DNA of 64,000 nucleotides, from the NCBI GenBank assembly GCA_964620595.1, contig CAZUHP010000004.1:69919-133918 (forward strand). The letters are read 5' to 3'. The DNA is from Desulfocarbo sp964620595 (GTDB lineage: Bacteria; Desulfobacterota; Desulfarculia; Desulfarculales; Desulfarculaceae). A program made the translations under genes and the position numbers. The notes under the pieces were generated by a model. The model was given only the letters and a program-made list of their open reading frames with translations, had not been told where the DNA came from and did no database searches. Positions within the stretch are counted from its first letter, which is position 1, and every line of letters starts with the position of its first letter. This document shows, in pieces, positions 43,610 through 51,773 of the stretch.

Positions 43610-44620
43610 ATGAAGCCAACCCACACCATGGACCGCCGCGCCTTTCTCAAGCTGGCCGGCTGTGCGGGTATCGCCGCGGGCCTGCCCCTGGTCTCTCCGG
43701 CCATCGGCCTGGCCAGCCTGGACAGGCGTCTCAAGGTGGCCCAGGCCAGCCGCTTGATGATGGGCACCGTGGTGGCCGTCACCGTGGTGGACCCCTCGCC
43801 GGCAAGGGCCGAGGAGGCCATGCACCAGGCATTCCGGCGCATGGAAAAGCTCACTCCCCTGTTCAACCGCCACGCCGGCAGCGGCCCCTTGCGCGCCCTC
43901 AACAGCGAGGGCCGGCTACAGGACCTGCCGCCAGACCTCAAGCAGGTGCTGGGCCTCTGCCGCCAGGTGCACCAACTGACCGGCGGCGCCTTCGACGTCA
44001 CCGTGGCGCCCCTCATCGACGTCTTCAAAAAGAGCTTCGCCGCCGGCCATAAACCCACCCCCCAGGCCATCCAAGAGGCCCTGGCCGCGGTGGGCGGCCT
44101 GCGCATAGAGGCCAGCGGTCTGGTGCTCACCCGCCCGGGCGCGGCCATCACCTTGGACGGCGTGGCCAAGGGCTTCATCGCCGACCGGGGCCTGGAGGCG
44201 GCGCGCCAAGCCGGCGCCTCCCACGCGCTCATCAACGCCGGCGGCGACGTGGCGGTGATGGGCAACGCCGGCGGCCGCCCCTGGCGGGTGGCCGTGGCCG
44301 ACCCCGACCGGCCCACCCGGGCCAAGACCACGGTGGAGATGACCAGCGGCGCCCTGGCCACCAGCGGCAACTACGAAGTGTACTTCGACCGCGAGCGTCT
44401 CTACCACCACATCGTGAACCCGGCCACCGGCAAGAGCCCGCGCACCGATCTTTCCGCCAGCGTGCGCGCCCCCCGTGCCGCCTTGGCCGACGCGCTCTCC
44501 ACCGCCTGCTTTGTCATGCGGCCCTTTGCCGCCATGCGCCTGCTCAAGGCCCAGGGCCTGGAGGGCCTCATCTACACCCGCAACCGCCAGCGCTACGTCA
44601 CCCCCGGCTTCTGGGGCTAG
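43610..44620 (+). CDS. apbE: FAD:protein FMN transferase ApbE
   Basis: A 336-residue exported flavin transferase. The twin-arginine-type signal MDRRAFLKLAGCAGIAAGLPL precedes the ApbE domain with RLMMGTVVAVTVVD, NRHAGSGPLRALN, TLDGVAKGFIADRG, ALINAGGDVAVMG and the DxxxS/T block ALADALSTACFVM. It moves FMN from FAD to the Thr of RnfG and RnfD, which agrees with its place directly after rnfB (12 bases). The ATG is at 43610; an alternative is ATG 43628 (MDRRAF). Confidence 0.95.
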   Translation: MKPTHTMDRRAFLKLAGCAGIAAGLPLVSPAIGLASLDRRLKVAQASRLMMGTVVAVTVVDPSPARAEEAMHQAFRRMEKLTPLFNRHAGSGPLRALNSEGRLQDLPPDLKQVLGLCRQVHQLTGGAFDVTVAPLIDVFKKSFAAGHKPTPQAIQEALAAVGGLRIEASGLVLTRPGAAITLDGVAKGFIADRGLEAARQAGASHALINAGGDVAVMGNAGGRPWRVAVADPDRPTRAKTTVEMTSGALATSGNYEVYFDRERLYHHIVNPATGKSPRTDLSASVRAPRAALADALSTACFVMRPFAAMRLLKAQGLEGLIYTRNRQRYVTPGFWG

Positions 44621-44974
44621 CGAAGAAGACCTAAGGGACTAGCGGAGCGGGGGGGGGACAGCGAAAGGGGGCAGCGAAGGGGGGGCAACAAAGCGAGGGG
44701 CAGCGGAGAGGGGCAGCGGAGCGAAAAAGACGAACCAGCAAGAGGCGGCCGCTTGCGTGTCAGGCGCGGATAGAGGCCGGCCTCCTTGCCTTGAGGCCAA
44801 GCCAAAGGCCCGGCGGCTGATCGCCACCGGGCCTTGCCTTTTTCCTGGCTGCCAAGCCGGGGGCCGGGGTGCTTGCCCCCCTCTCGCTCCTGCCCCTGCC
44901 CTCCGCTTCGCCCCCCTTCGCCCGCTTTGCCCCCGTCGCCCCCCGTCGCCCCCCTTTGCCCCCCCGCTGCCCTC
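44621..44974. other. Intergenic region after the rnf operon (354 bp)
   Basis: Convergent region between apbE (plus) and the USP gene (minus). The first 100 bases are G-rich (44630-44720) and the last 95 are C-rich (44880-44974), so both transcripts enter G-tracts soon after their stop codons. The terminator at 44804-44843 lies between. No coding frame is supported. Confidence 0.75.
44804..44843 (+). terminator. Intrinsic terminator of the rnf-apbE operon
   Basis: AAGGCCCGGCGG-CTGAT-CGCCACCGGGCCTT: a 9-bp perfect outer stem plus a 4-bp inner stem with one bulged A, then GCCTTTTT. It is 183 bases after the apbE stop. Confidence 0.75.
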
Positions 44975-45442
44975 CTACTCCACCACGCAGATGGTGGCGC
45001 CGCTGAGGTTGCTGATCACCGCGGCCGAGACCGAGCCGAACAGCATGTTGCGGATATTGCTCTCCCCGCGGCGGCCCACCACCACGGTGCCGTACTGCCC
45101 CTTCTTCACCTCGTCGATGATCTGCTTGGGGATGCTCCTCTTCTTCTCCACGTACTTGACCTGCACCTGGTCCTCGGCAAACCCCATGCGTATCAAGTGT
45201 TGGCCGGCCTCCTCCAGGCGCATGCGGCCGGTCTCCTTCTCGCGCTCCAGGGCGCGGATGCGTCCCTTCACCTGCTCGGTGTAGGGGGTGTCCACCATGT
45301 CGTACTCTGGCACCTTGTCATACACCGAAAAGAGAGTGACCTTCACCCCCTCCACCTTGCCGAACATCTGGCCCACGTACTCCACTGCCCGAAGGGCGGT
45401 CTGCGAGTTGTCATACGCCAGCAGTACATTCGTCCACAGCAT
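44975..45442 (-). CDS. Universal stress protein
   Basis: A 155-residue UspA-fold protein. It begins MLWTNVLLAYDNSQTALRAVEYV and ends with the ATP-binding pattern VVVGRRGESNIRNMLFGSVSAAVI (G-2x-G-9x-G-S/T). The ATG at 45442 lies inside the 3' end of rseC, with a 32-base overlap, so it is co-transcribed with rseC. Function: stress-linked nucleotide-binding protein; partner unknown. Confidence 0.92.
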   Translation of the reverse strand: MLWTNVLLAYDNSQTALRAVEYVGQMFGKVEGVKVTLFSVYDKVPEYDMVDTPYTEQVKGRIRALEREKETGRMRLEEAGQHLIRMGFAEDQVQVKYVEKKRSIPKQIIDEVKKGQYGTVVVGRRGESNIRNMLFGSVSAAVISNLSGATICVVE

Positions 45443-45899
45443 CCATTGCCCCCTTCTTCAATACGCGCACAATCCGCACCGTGAAGTTGCTTCCTTTGGC
45501 CAGCCGCTTGGACAGCCGGCTCACCACCAGCCAGGCCCCGGCCAGGCCGCCCAGGCCCAGCACCACCGCGCCGTTCTGGGGATCCCATCCCCAGCCCGGC
45601 GCCAGGCTGTTGCCCAGGGCCGCGCCTGCGATCAGGCCCAGGACCGGCACCAGGTACACCAGGAAACTGGCCCCCAGCACCGCCCGCCGCGGCATGCTCA
45701 ACAACACCCGGTCGCCCACCTCCGCCTGGGCCTGGTTCAAGGCGGTGACCACCCGGGTCTTCTCGCCGCCCAGGGCGTGACAGGCGCCCCGGGCCCCGCA
45801 GTAGGCGCACGCCTCGCTCTGCACTGACTCCACCTGGGCCAGCTCGCCAGCCAGCGAGCGTACCACGCCCTCTTCCTGCATCTCGGCCCGATTAATCAT
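45411..45899 (-). CDS. rseC: RseC/SoxR-reducing system family protein
   Basis: A 162-residue inner-membrane protein with the RseC layout: a short cytoplasmic domain with cysteines (ACAYCGARGACHAL), a hydrophilic stretch with VGDRVLLSMPRRAVLGAS, and two TM helices (FLVYLVPVLGLIAGAALG and AVVLGLGGLAGAWLVVSRL). RseC-like proteins are often linked to Rnf or Nqr loci and thought to affect complex assembly or SoxR reduction. Its nearness to rnf-apbE supports that. ATG 45899, divergent from the heme kinase. Confidence 0.88.
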   Translation of the reverse strand: MINRAEMQEEGVVRSLAGELAQVESVQSEACAYCGARGACHALGGEKTRVVTALNQAQAEVGDRVLLSMPRRAVLGASFLVYLVPVLGLIAGAALGNSLAPGWGWDPQNGAVVLGLGGLAGAWLVVSRLSKRLAKGSNFTVRIVRVLKKGAMDAVDECTAGV

Positions 45900-46099
45900 G
45901 TAGAGTATGATATCACGAATCGCCTGAAAAGACCTAAATTGCCCAATCCGGCCGAGGCATCCTTCCCCGCCGCACCGCCCCGCGCACCTCCGGGCCGGGC
46001 CTCGTGGTACGCATGCCGGATTTGTGGTTAAATAGCCCTGTAGCTGCCTCGGCGATACAGACCCAAAGCACGACCCGCCCCACGGCGGTTGAGGATATC

Positions 46100-48418
46100 T
46101 TGTTCAAGCTGGCCCGTGACATATTCAACCGGCTCCTGCACTCCCTGAGCTTCAAGCTCTCCTTCGCCGCCGGGCTCATCATCTTCCTGGCCGTGTCGGT
46201 GGCAGCCTGGTTCAACATCCAGTCCCAGCGGTCCCAACTGGAAAAGACCATGGAGGCCGAGGCCGCCGGCTTTGTGGACACCGTGCGCCGGGCCACCTAC
46301 TGGTCCATGCTGCGCAACCAGCGCGAGAGCCTCCACCAGATCATCCAGGACGTGGGCCACCAGCCCGGCATCGAGCGGGTGCGCGTGTTCAACAAGGAGG
46401 GCATGGTCATGTTCTCCTCCCTGGCCGACGAGATCGGCTGCGAGGTGGACAAGAAGGCCGAGGCCTGCTACGGCTGCCACTCCTCGGAAGCACCCCTCAC
46501 CCAGTTGCCCTCCGGCCAGACCACCCGCTTCTTCCGGGGGCCCGGCGGCGAACGCATCCTGGGCATCATCCGTCCCATCTACAACGAGCCCGCCTGCTCC
46601 ACCGCTCCCTGCCACGCCCACCCCCCCACCCAGCACGTGCTGGGGGTGCTGGACGTGAACATGAACCTGGCCGGCCTGGACCGCCAGATGGAGGAGCGGC
46701 TCTGGCAGACCCTTGGATTCGCCGCGGCGCTCTTCATCGGGGTGTCCACCTTCATCGGCCTGGCCATCATCCTGACCGTGAACCGCTCGGTCAAACGCAT
46801 GGTGTGCGAGGTGGACAAGGTGAGCCAGGGCCAGATGGACCTGGTGGAGATGGTGGAGGCGCCCGACGAGCTGGGCCGGGTGGCCGAGGCCCTCAACCGC
46901 ATGGTGGACAGCGTGACCCGCCGCACCCTGGCCAAGGACCGCCGCTACCGCCAGTTGGTGACCAACTCCACCGACGCGGTGGTGGTCCTCGACGCGCGGG
47001 GCAGGGTGCTTTGGGGCAACCCAGTGGCCGACCAGATACTGGGGGTGGACACCGGCGCCGCCGAGGGCCTGGACGCCAGCCGCATGGTGGAGCCCGAGGA
47101 CCTGGACCAGTTGCGCGCGGCCCTGCGCCAGGCCCTGGGCCAGGACCAGCCCACCGACATGGTGCGCTTCCGCCTGCGCTCGGCCGACGGCAAGTTGCGC
47201 GTGCTGGAGGGGCGCCTGCGCCGCCTGGAGAACGAAGAGGGACGCCTGGAGATACTGGCCAACCTGCGCGACATCACCCAGCGCCAGCGCCTGGAGACCG
47301 AGCTGGAACGCCGCCGCGACTTCGAGCGCCACATGGTGCGCCAGGCCTTGGACGCCATAATCGCCACCGACGAGAGCGGGGTGGTGCAGGTGTTCAACGA
47401 CAGCGCCGAAAAGCTGTTCGGCCTCAAGGCCGAGGAGGCGATCGGCCGGGTCCACTACACCAGCTTCTTCCCCCGCGCCCAGATAAAGCTCCTGCAAAAG
47501 GCGCTCTACGAGAGTCCCCAGGCTGCGGAGCCGCTCACCCGGGTGGCGGTGGTCAAAACCTTTGACGGCCGCAGGCTGCCGGTGATGCTCTCGGCCCGCA
47601 CCCTGTTCATCCAGGGCATCTTCAGCGGCGTGGTGATGTTTGTGCAAAACCTGCGGGAGTCCAAGCGGCTCAAGGCCCAGCTCATCCGCAAGACCCGCCT
47701 GGCCGCCGCCGGCCAGACCGCCGCCGGCCTGGCCCATTGCCTAAAGAACCTCCTGCACGGGCTGGGCTCGGCCACCTATCTGGTGGACCAGGGCCTGGCC
47801 GACGAGGACCTGGAGCTGGCCACCCAGGGCTGGCGCATGATCAAGAAGAACCTGGACCAGATCAGCGCCCTCACCCAGGACCTGCTCTCCTATGCCCGCG
47901 ACCGCAGGCCCCAGTACCAGGCCTTCAACCTGAACCAGCTTCTGCACGAGTGCGCCCACCTGGTGGCCGGCCGGGCCCGGGAGATGGGGGTGGAAGTGGA
48001 GGTGAAGGGCGACCCCGCCTGCGAGCGGGTGGTGCTGGACCCCCAGGGCATGCGGCGGGTGGTGCTGAACCTGCTGACCAACTCCCTGGACGCCTTGGCG
48101 GCCAACCCGCCCTCCCCTGGCCCGCCCCGGGTGGAGCTGGCCGATGGCCGCGACGGATTCGGCCAGGTGTGGATCTCGGTGAGCGACAACGGCCCCGGCA
48201 TCTCTCCCGAGGCGCGCAACCACCTGTTCAGCGGCCTCTACACCTCCAAGGGCAGCAAGGGCACCGGCCTGGGGCTGTTGGTGAGCCAAAAGATCGCCGA
48301 GGAACACGGCGGCGCCCTGCATTTCCGCAACCTGGCCGAAGGGGGGGTGCGCTTCACCCTGGTGGTGCCCGACCTGGGCGAGAGCAACGGCGAAAACCAG
48401 GACCAGCCCGAAGCCTAG
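46100..48418 (+). CDS. Heme-binding PAS sensor histidine kinase
   Basis: About 772 residues from TTG 46100 (SD GAGG); GTG 46004 and ATG 46013 are longer alternatives, but their extra codons are AT-rich and atypical. A TM helix (KLSFAAGLIIFLAVSVAAWF), a periplasmic domain with heme-type motifs CYGCH (46466-46480) and CSTAPCH (46595-46615), a second TM, HAMP, two PAS domains and a kinase core follow. The H-box reads GLAHCLKNLLHGL instead of HExxxP; N-box VVLNLLTNSLDAL, DNGPGIS and KGTGLGLLVSQKIAEEHGG complete the ATPase. It probably senses redox, NO or CO at periplasmic heme c. No cognate regulator adjoins. It ends in a CTAG shared with the next gene. Confidence 0.88.
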   Translation: MFKLARDIFNRLLHSLSFKLSFAAGLIIFLAVSVAAWFNIQSQRSQLEKTMEAEAAGFVDTVRRATYWSMLRNQRESLHQIIQDVGHQPGIERVRVFNKEGMVMFSSLADEIGCEVDKKAEACYGCHSSEAPLTQLPSGQTTRFFRGPGGERILGIIRPIYNEPACSTAPCHAHPPTQHVLGVLDVNMNLAGLDRQMEERLWQTLGFAAALFIGVSTFIGLAIILTVNRSVKRMVCEVDKVSQGQMDLVEMVEAPDELGRVAEALNRMVDSVTRRTLAKDRRYRQLVTNSTDAVVVLDARGRVLWGNPVADQILGVDTGAAEGLDASRMVEPEDLDQLRAALRQALGQDQPTDMVRFRLRSADGKLRVLEGRLRRLENEEGRLEILANLRDITQRQRLETELERRRDFERHMVRQALDAIIATDESGVVQVFNDSAEKLFGLKAEEAIGRVHYTSFFPRAQIKLLQKALYESPQAAEPLTRVAVVKTFDGRRLPVMLSARTLFIQGIFSGVVMFVQNLRESKRLKAQLIRKTRLAAAGQTAAGLAHCLKNLLHGLGSATYLVDQGLADEDLELATQGWRMIKKNLDQISALTQDLLSYARDRRPQYQAFNLNQLLHECAHLVAGRAREMGVEVEVKGDPACERVVLDPQGMRRVVLNLLTNSLDALAANPPSPGPPRVELADGRDGFGQVWISVSDNGPGISPEARNHLFSGLYTSKGSKGTGLGLLVSQKIAEEHGGALHFRNLAEGGVRFTLVVPDLGESNGENQDQPEA

Positions 48419-49158
48419 TAGCCCGCCTCCTGGCGCAGTTCGTCCAGCCACAGGCCCAGGGGGCGGCCCTGGAGCGGCCGGGCGAACACCCGCTGCAACG
48501 CCTGCTGCACCCCGGCCTGCTCCTCCGGCGGCACCACCAGGCCGGGCAAGGGCTCGCAGGCCAAGAGCGGCGGTCCCCCGCCCTCGTCCTGGCGCACCGC
48601 AGCCAACACCTCGGGCATCAGCCCGAACCAGCCGCCTCCCCCGCCCAGGGAGCACTGCTCCACCAACTGGAAAAACACCGCGTTCAGGCTGAGCCAAAGC
48701 GGCTCCTCTATCGCCGCCCCGCCAACCGCGCAGCGCTCCCGGGAGGCCATGGTGCGGCAGGCCAGGGGCCGCGCCTCATAGGCCGCGCACAGGCCCTCCA
48801 CCAAAAGCGGGCAGGACCTGGCCGGCGCCGGCTCAGCCGCCGGAGACGCCGGGGGCTCCTGGCGGGCCAGGCAGAGCCGGGCCAGGGCGTTGAAGGTGCT
48901 CTGGGGACGGACGGAAGGGTCCACCGGCGCGGCCGCGGCCGCGGTCAACAAATCCACCCGGCCGGCCCCTTCCAGGGCCCGGGCCAGCAGCCGTCCCTCC
49001 AGGCTGGTCATGAGCACCCTGTCCGAGCAGCAGGCCGCACAGCCCGGCCCGCAGGCCACCCGCCTGTCCCGCGCCAATTCCTCGTAGGCCGCGTAAAGCG
49101 CCTGGAGCACCCTCAGGGCCTTGTCGTCCCCTGTCGGCCCCGTTGTCGGCTCAGCCAT
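48415..49158 (-). CDS. YkgJ-family cysteine-cluster protein
   Basis: A 247-residue soluble protein with the YkgJ cluster as CGPGCAACCSDRVLMTSLEG and further cysteines in CPLLVEGLCAAYEARPLACRTM. It is a second member of the family in the window; sequence outside the cluster differs from the one at 24986. Family function is unknown; a metal or Fe-S site is expected. The start ATG 49158 (MAEPTTGPTGDD) has GGGGGAGA upstream; a longer frame exists but lacks this. It converges with the heme kinase. Confidence 0.82.
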   Translation of the reverse strand: MAEPTTGPTGDDKALRVLQALYAAYEELARDRRVACGPGCAACCSDRVLMTSLEGRLLARALEGAGRVDLLTAAAAAPVDPSVRPQSTFNALARLCLARQEPPASPAAEPAPARSCPLLVEGLCAAYEARPLACRTMASRERCAVGGAAIEEPLWLSLNAVFFQLVEQCSLGGGGGWFGLMPEVLAAVRQDEGGGPPLLACEPLPGLVVPPEEQAGVQQALQRVFARPLQGRPLGLWLDELRQEAGY

Positions 49159-49196
49159 CACATCTCCCCCGGATAAATCACCTTTTACGCCCTGCG

Positions 49197-49226
49197 TTGA
49201 CAGCCCATATGCCTCACCTTTATACT
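49197..49226 (+). promoter_or_regulatory. Sigma70-type promoter of the HD-GYP gene
   Basis: TTGACA (6/6), an 18-base spacer and TATACT (5/6). It would give a leader of about 180 bases before the GTG at 49416. It has the same spacing as the rnf promoter. I do not recognise a riboswitch in the leader. Confidence 0.75.
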
Positions 49227-49415
49227 CGTTCCACGGCTGGGGCACCACCGCCCCGCACATGAGAGCCCGGGCTCCGGGGTGGGCACATCTTTCCTGCTCA
49301 GGCCCGTCTGCCGGTACCAGCCAACGTTGTTTGCCAGGCAGGGCCCGGCGGCGCGGTCAGCCTCCAGCCCGGTCGCCCGTTCAGCCTGCCTCCAGCCGCT
49401 CGACAAGGAGGGCGC

Positions 49416-50411
49416 GTGACCCAAGAGCGGATTCAACTGACCGAGGTAGAGGGTCCTCCGAATTTCTACCAAGGCTTCATGTTCTTCTCCCTGGCCGCCC
49501 TGGTGCCCGACACCAAGGCCCCCTGCCCTATCCGCCTGGAAGGCTACAACCAGAGCCTGGGCCGCCTGCGCCTGGTGGAAGCCCTGGCCGCGGGCGACTT
49601 CATCCCGGCCGAATGGCGCGACCGGCTCCTGGCCGAGGGCGTTCAGCACGCCTACGTGCTCCTGGAGGACCTGCCCGCCCTCCAAGCCTACCTGCACACC
49701 CAGGCCATGCGGCTGCTGGAAAAAAGCACCGAGGAGGTCCACCGCCTGGTCTACGAAAACGCCCTGTGCGCCATCAAGACCGCCATGCTGGACCCTAAGA
49801 ACGGCCGCCGCCTGGCCCAGGCCGCCACCACCGTGCGGGAGATGATTCAGCACATCTGGGAAAACGAGGAGTCCCGCCAGGGCCTGCTCAAGATCATGAC
49901 CCACAACCAGGAACTCTACACCCATTCTCTCAACGTGTGCCTCCTGGGAGTGGGCTTGGCCACCGCCTTGGGCTGGGACCGCAAGGAGGGCGAACGCCTG
50001 GGCCTGGCCCTGTTCTTCCACGACCTGGGCCTGGCCGAAGACACCGCCGGCTCCACCGAGCCCCCGGTGGTGAACCTGGAGAACGAGGAGGCCCTCCGCC
50101 ACCACCCCGAGGTTTCGGCCCGCTACCTCAGCCGGGTGCCGGACCTGGACCCGGCGGCCATAGAGACCGTGCTCTGCCACCACGAAAACCTGGACGGCAG
50201 CGGCTTCCCCCGCAAGCTCCAGGCCAAGGACATCCCCCCCGCCGCCCGCCTGGCCCGCATCGTGGACCTCTACGAGCGCGCCACCTCGGGTGTCCTCACC
50301 GCCGAGGCGCTCAGCCCCTTTGCCGCTCTCCACATGATGCGCTACGATATGGCTGACAAGCTGGACCAGGACATCCTGGGCACCTTCGTCCGCTTCTTGG
50401 GCCAGGTGTAG
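49416..50411 (+). CDS. HD-GYP-type phosphodiesterase domain protein
   Basis: A 331-residue cytoplasmic protein. The N-terminal 120 residues have no clear domain (partly a DUF3391-like helical region); the C-terminal HD-GYP region contains THSLNVCLLGVGLA, LALFFHDLGLAED (HD) and VLCHHENLDGSGFPRKL (HHE and GFP in place of GYP). HD-GYP enzymes degrade cyclic di-GMP; the F-for-Y change is found in active members, but activity here is unproven. GTG 49416 follows AAGGAGGGCGC. The strong promoter at 49197 would serve it. Confidence 0.88.
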   Translation: MTQERIQLTEVEGPPNFYQGFMFFSLAALVPDTKAPCPIRLEGYNQSLGRLRLVEALAAGDFIPAEWRDRLLAEGVQHAYVLLEDLPALQAYLHTQAMRLLEKSTEEVHRLVYENALCAIKTAMLDPKNGRRLAQAATTVREMIQHIWENEESRQGLLKIMTHNQELYTHSLNVCLLGVGLATALGWDRKEGERLGLALFFHDLGLAEDTAGSTEPPVVNLENEEALRHHPEVSARYLSRVPDLDPAAIETVLCHHENLDGSGFPRKLQAKDIPPAARLARIVDLYERATSGVLTAEALSPFAALHMMRYDMADKLDQDILGTFVRFLGQV

Positions 50412-50467
50412 TGGATACCGCCGTGAGAGACAAACCCCGCCAACAGACGCCAAAAGGAGGCAAAGCC

Positions 50468-51082
50468 ATGTCCACCCTGAAAACCACCGCCGCCCTTCTG
50501 CTCTGCGCCGCGCTCCTCATGCCGGCCGGCCTCGCCCGGGCCGACGAGGTGGCAGATCTCATCCAGCGGGGGCTCAAGCTCTACCAGGACGGCAAGCTGT
50601 CCCAGGCCATGGAAGAATTGAACTTCGCCCTGGCCCAGATGCGCCAGAAAAAGGCCGAGGCGCTTGTGGCCACCTTCCCCGAGCCGCCGGCCGGCTGGGT
50701 GGCGGACAAGCCCTCCTCGGAGAGTGCCGGCGCCGGCTTCCTGGGCGGCGGGGTGCGGGCCTCCCAGACCTACCGTCAAAAGAACGGCCAGGGCAGGGCC
50801 ACCATAGAAATGATCACCGACTCGCCTCTCATCCAGTCGATGGCCACCCTGCTCTCCAACCCCATGTTCCTGCAGGGCGGAGCCCAGGGCAAGCTGGTGC
50901 GGGTGAACGGCCAAAAGGGACTGCTCAAGGAACGCTCCCCCAAGCAGGCATCCCTGCAGATACTCGTCGACAAGCAGATATTGCTCACCATCAAGGTACG
51001 CAGGTTCGAGGGGGCGGCCGGGCTGGCCAAGGAGCTGGCCGGCAAGATCGACCTGGCCAAGCTCAGGGAGCTGGTCCAGTAA
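50468..51082 (+). CDS. Hypothetical exported protein
   Basis: A 204-residue protein with a signal peptide (MSTLKTTAALLLCAALLMPAGLARA) and then a short helical part resembling one TPR-like unit (VADLIQRGLKLYQDGKLSQAMEELNFAL), followed by a beta-rich domain with VRASQTYRQKNGQGRATIEMI and ILLTIKVRRFEGAAGLAKEL. I do not recognise the family. ATG 50468 has AAAGGAGG eight bases upstream, which decides the start over an upstream GTG. It follows the HD-GYP gene by 56 bases. Confidence 0.72.
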   Translation: MSTLKTTAALLLCAALLMPAGLARADEVADLIQRGLKLYQDGKLSQAMEELNFALAQMRQKKAEALVATFPEPPAGWVADKPSSESAGAGFLGGGVRASQTYRQKNGQGRATIEMITDSPLIQSMATLLSNPMFLQGGAQGKLVRVNGQKGLLKERSPKQASLQILVDKQILLTIKVRRFEGAAGLAKELAGKIDLAKLRELVQ

Positions 51083-51167
51083 CCCAGCGGCTGTTGACCG
51101 CAGCCGCGCGTGGTGCGTGGGGGCCAGGCTGAGGCCCCAATCCTCAACCGATCCAAGGAGGCGGGAC

Positions 51168-51458
51168 ATGAAGGCTGGCATCATCTTCACCGGTACGGGC
51201 CCCATCCTCATCCTGACCACCTACGGCTCCTTTGACGACTCCAAGTTCGTGGAGAAGCTGGCCCGCAAGGGCATCATGAAGTTCATGGCCTTCGAGCTGG
51301 ACCCCGAACTGGTGCGCCAGCGCTACGGCCACCAGTTCGACGCCATCGTGAGCGACCTGCGGCAAAGCGACGACCTGCGGGTGCTGGACTACAACGGCCA
51401 CAACGTCTTCTACAACTTCTCCTTCAACGAGCTGGGCCCGCCCCTCATGCGCGAATAG
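51168..51458 (+). CDS. Small conserved-type hypothetical protein
   Basis: A 96-residue soluble protein, MKAGIIFTGTGPILILTTYG, then KLARKGIMKFMAFELDPELV and VLDYNGHNVFYNFSFNELGP. It has the look of a compact alpha/beta fold; similar small cytosolic proteins occur in sulfate reducers, but their function is unknown. ATG 51168 has AAGGAGG with spacing of 7, deciding the start. It precedes the attenuator region on the same strand. Confidence 0.72.
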   Translation: MKAGIIFTGTGPILILTTYGSFDDSKFVEKLARKGIMKFMAFELDPELVRQRYGHQFDAIVSDLRQSDDLRVLDYNGHNVFYNFSFNELGPPLMRE

Positions 51459-51495
51459 GAGCCAAGGCCTGGCAGCAATCTCTCTCGGCAAGCAC

Positions 51496-51524
51496 TTGAC
51501 CAGTCCCGGCCCAGGTGCTAAGAA
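51496..51524 (+). promoter_or_regulatory. Promoter of the aminotransferase attenuator
   Basis: TTGACC (5/6), a 17-base spacer and TAAGAA, with the expected start near 51531, at the ribosome-binding site of the leader peptide (about 18 bases before its ATG). Confidence 0.65.
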
Positions 51525-51548
51525 TGGACGGGAGGGAGAGAGAGAGCC

Positions 51549-51680
51549 ATGATTCGGACGGTGGCGGCAGAGCTGGCGGTGGAGCCGAGGGGGGCGAAGC
51601 TGGTAGCGGTGGAGCCGATGGCGGCGGAGCGATTTAGCTATTATTGGCCTCGACGCCGCCGGTATGTCCGCAGGGCTTGA
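51549..51680 (+). CDS. Leader peptide with aromatic and arginine codon cluster
   Basis: A 43-residue open frame with a strong GGGAGGGAGAGAG ribosome-binding site. The C-terminal part reads RFSYYWPRRRRYVRRA: Phe29, Tyr31, Tyr32, Trp33 and Tyr39 in eleven codons. It lies between a promoter and an intrinsic terminator that precedes an aminotransferase, so it fits a ribosome-stalling leader peptide as in trp or phe attenuation. The N-terminal 28 residues (MIRTVAAELAVEPRG...) look unremarkable. It is too short for length-filtered gene finders. Translation is inferred, not shown. Confidence 0.75.
   Translation: MIRTVAAELAVEPRGAKLVAVEPMAAERFSYYWPRRRRYVRRA
51618..51661 (+). promoter_or_regulatory. 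Attenuator hairpin 1:2 spanning the control codons
   Basis: GGCGGCG (51620-51626) pairs with CGCCGCC (51654-51660), extendable by one wobble. The Phe-Ser-Tyr-Tyr-Trp codons lie in its loop. A ribosome stalled on these codons would disrupt it. Beyond it, GTCCGC (51666-51671) can pair with GCGGAT (51713-51718) of the terminator 5' arm as a possible antiterminator. Confidence 0.5.
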
Positions 51681-51709
51681 GTTCCCGCTGAACCCAAAGA
51701 GCAACACCA

Positions 51710-51749
51710 GCCGCGGATGACCGGAAAAGTCGTCCGCGGCTCTTTTTTT
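51710..51749 (+). terminator. Intrinsic terminator (attenuator) before the aminotransferase
   Basis: Stem of 12 bp (51710-51721 with 51729-51740, one G-U), loop CGGAAAA, then a seven-T run (51743-51749). It ends 24 bases before the aminotransferase start, upstream of its ribosome-binding site, so it would cut the transcript unless antitermination occurs. The ten bases ACCGGAAAAG in the loop are repeated at 51750-51759. Confidence 0.9.
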
Positions 51750-51773
51750 ACCGGAAAAGCTAAGGAGGAGACC

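Noticed and set aside
49227..49415. Cyclic di-GMP riboswitch upstream of the HD-GYP gene
   Set aside because: The GEMM core sequences are absent.
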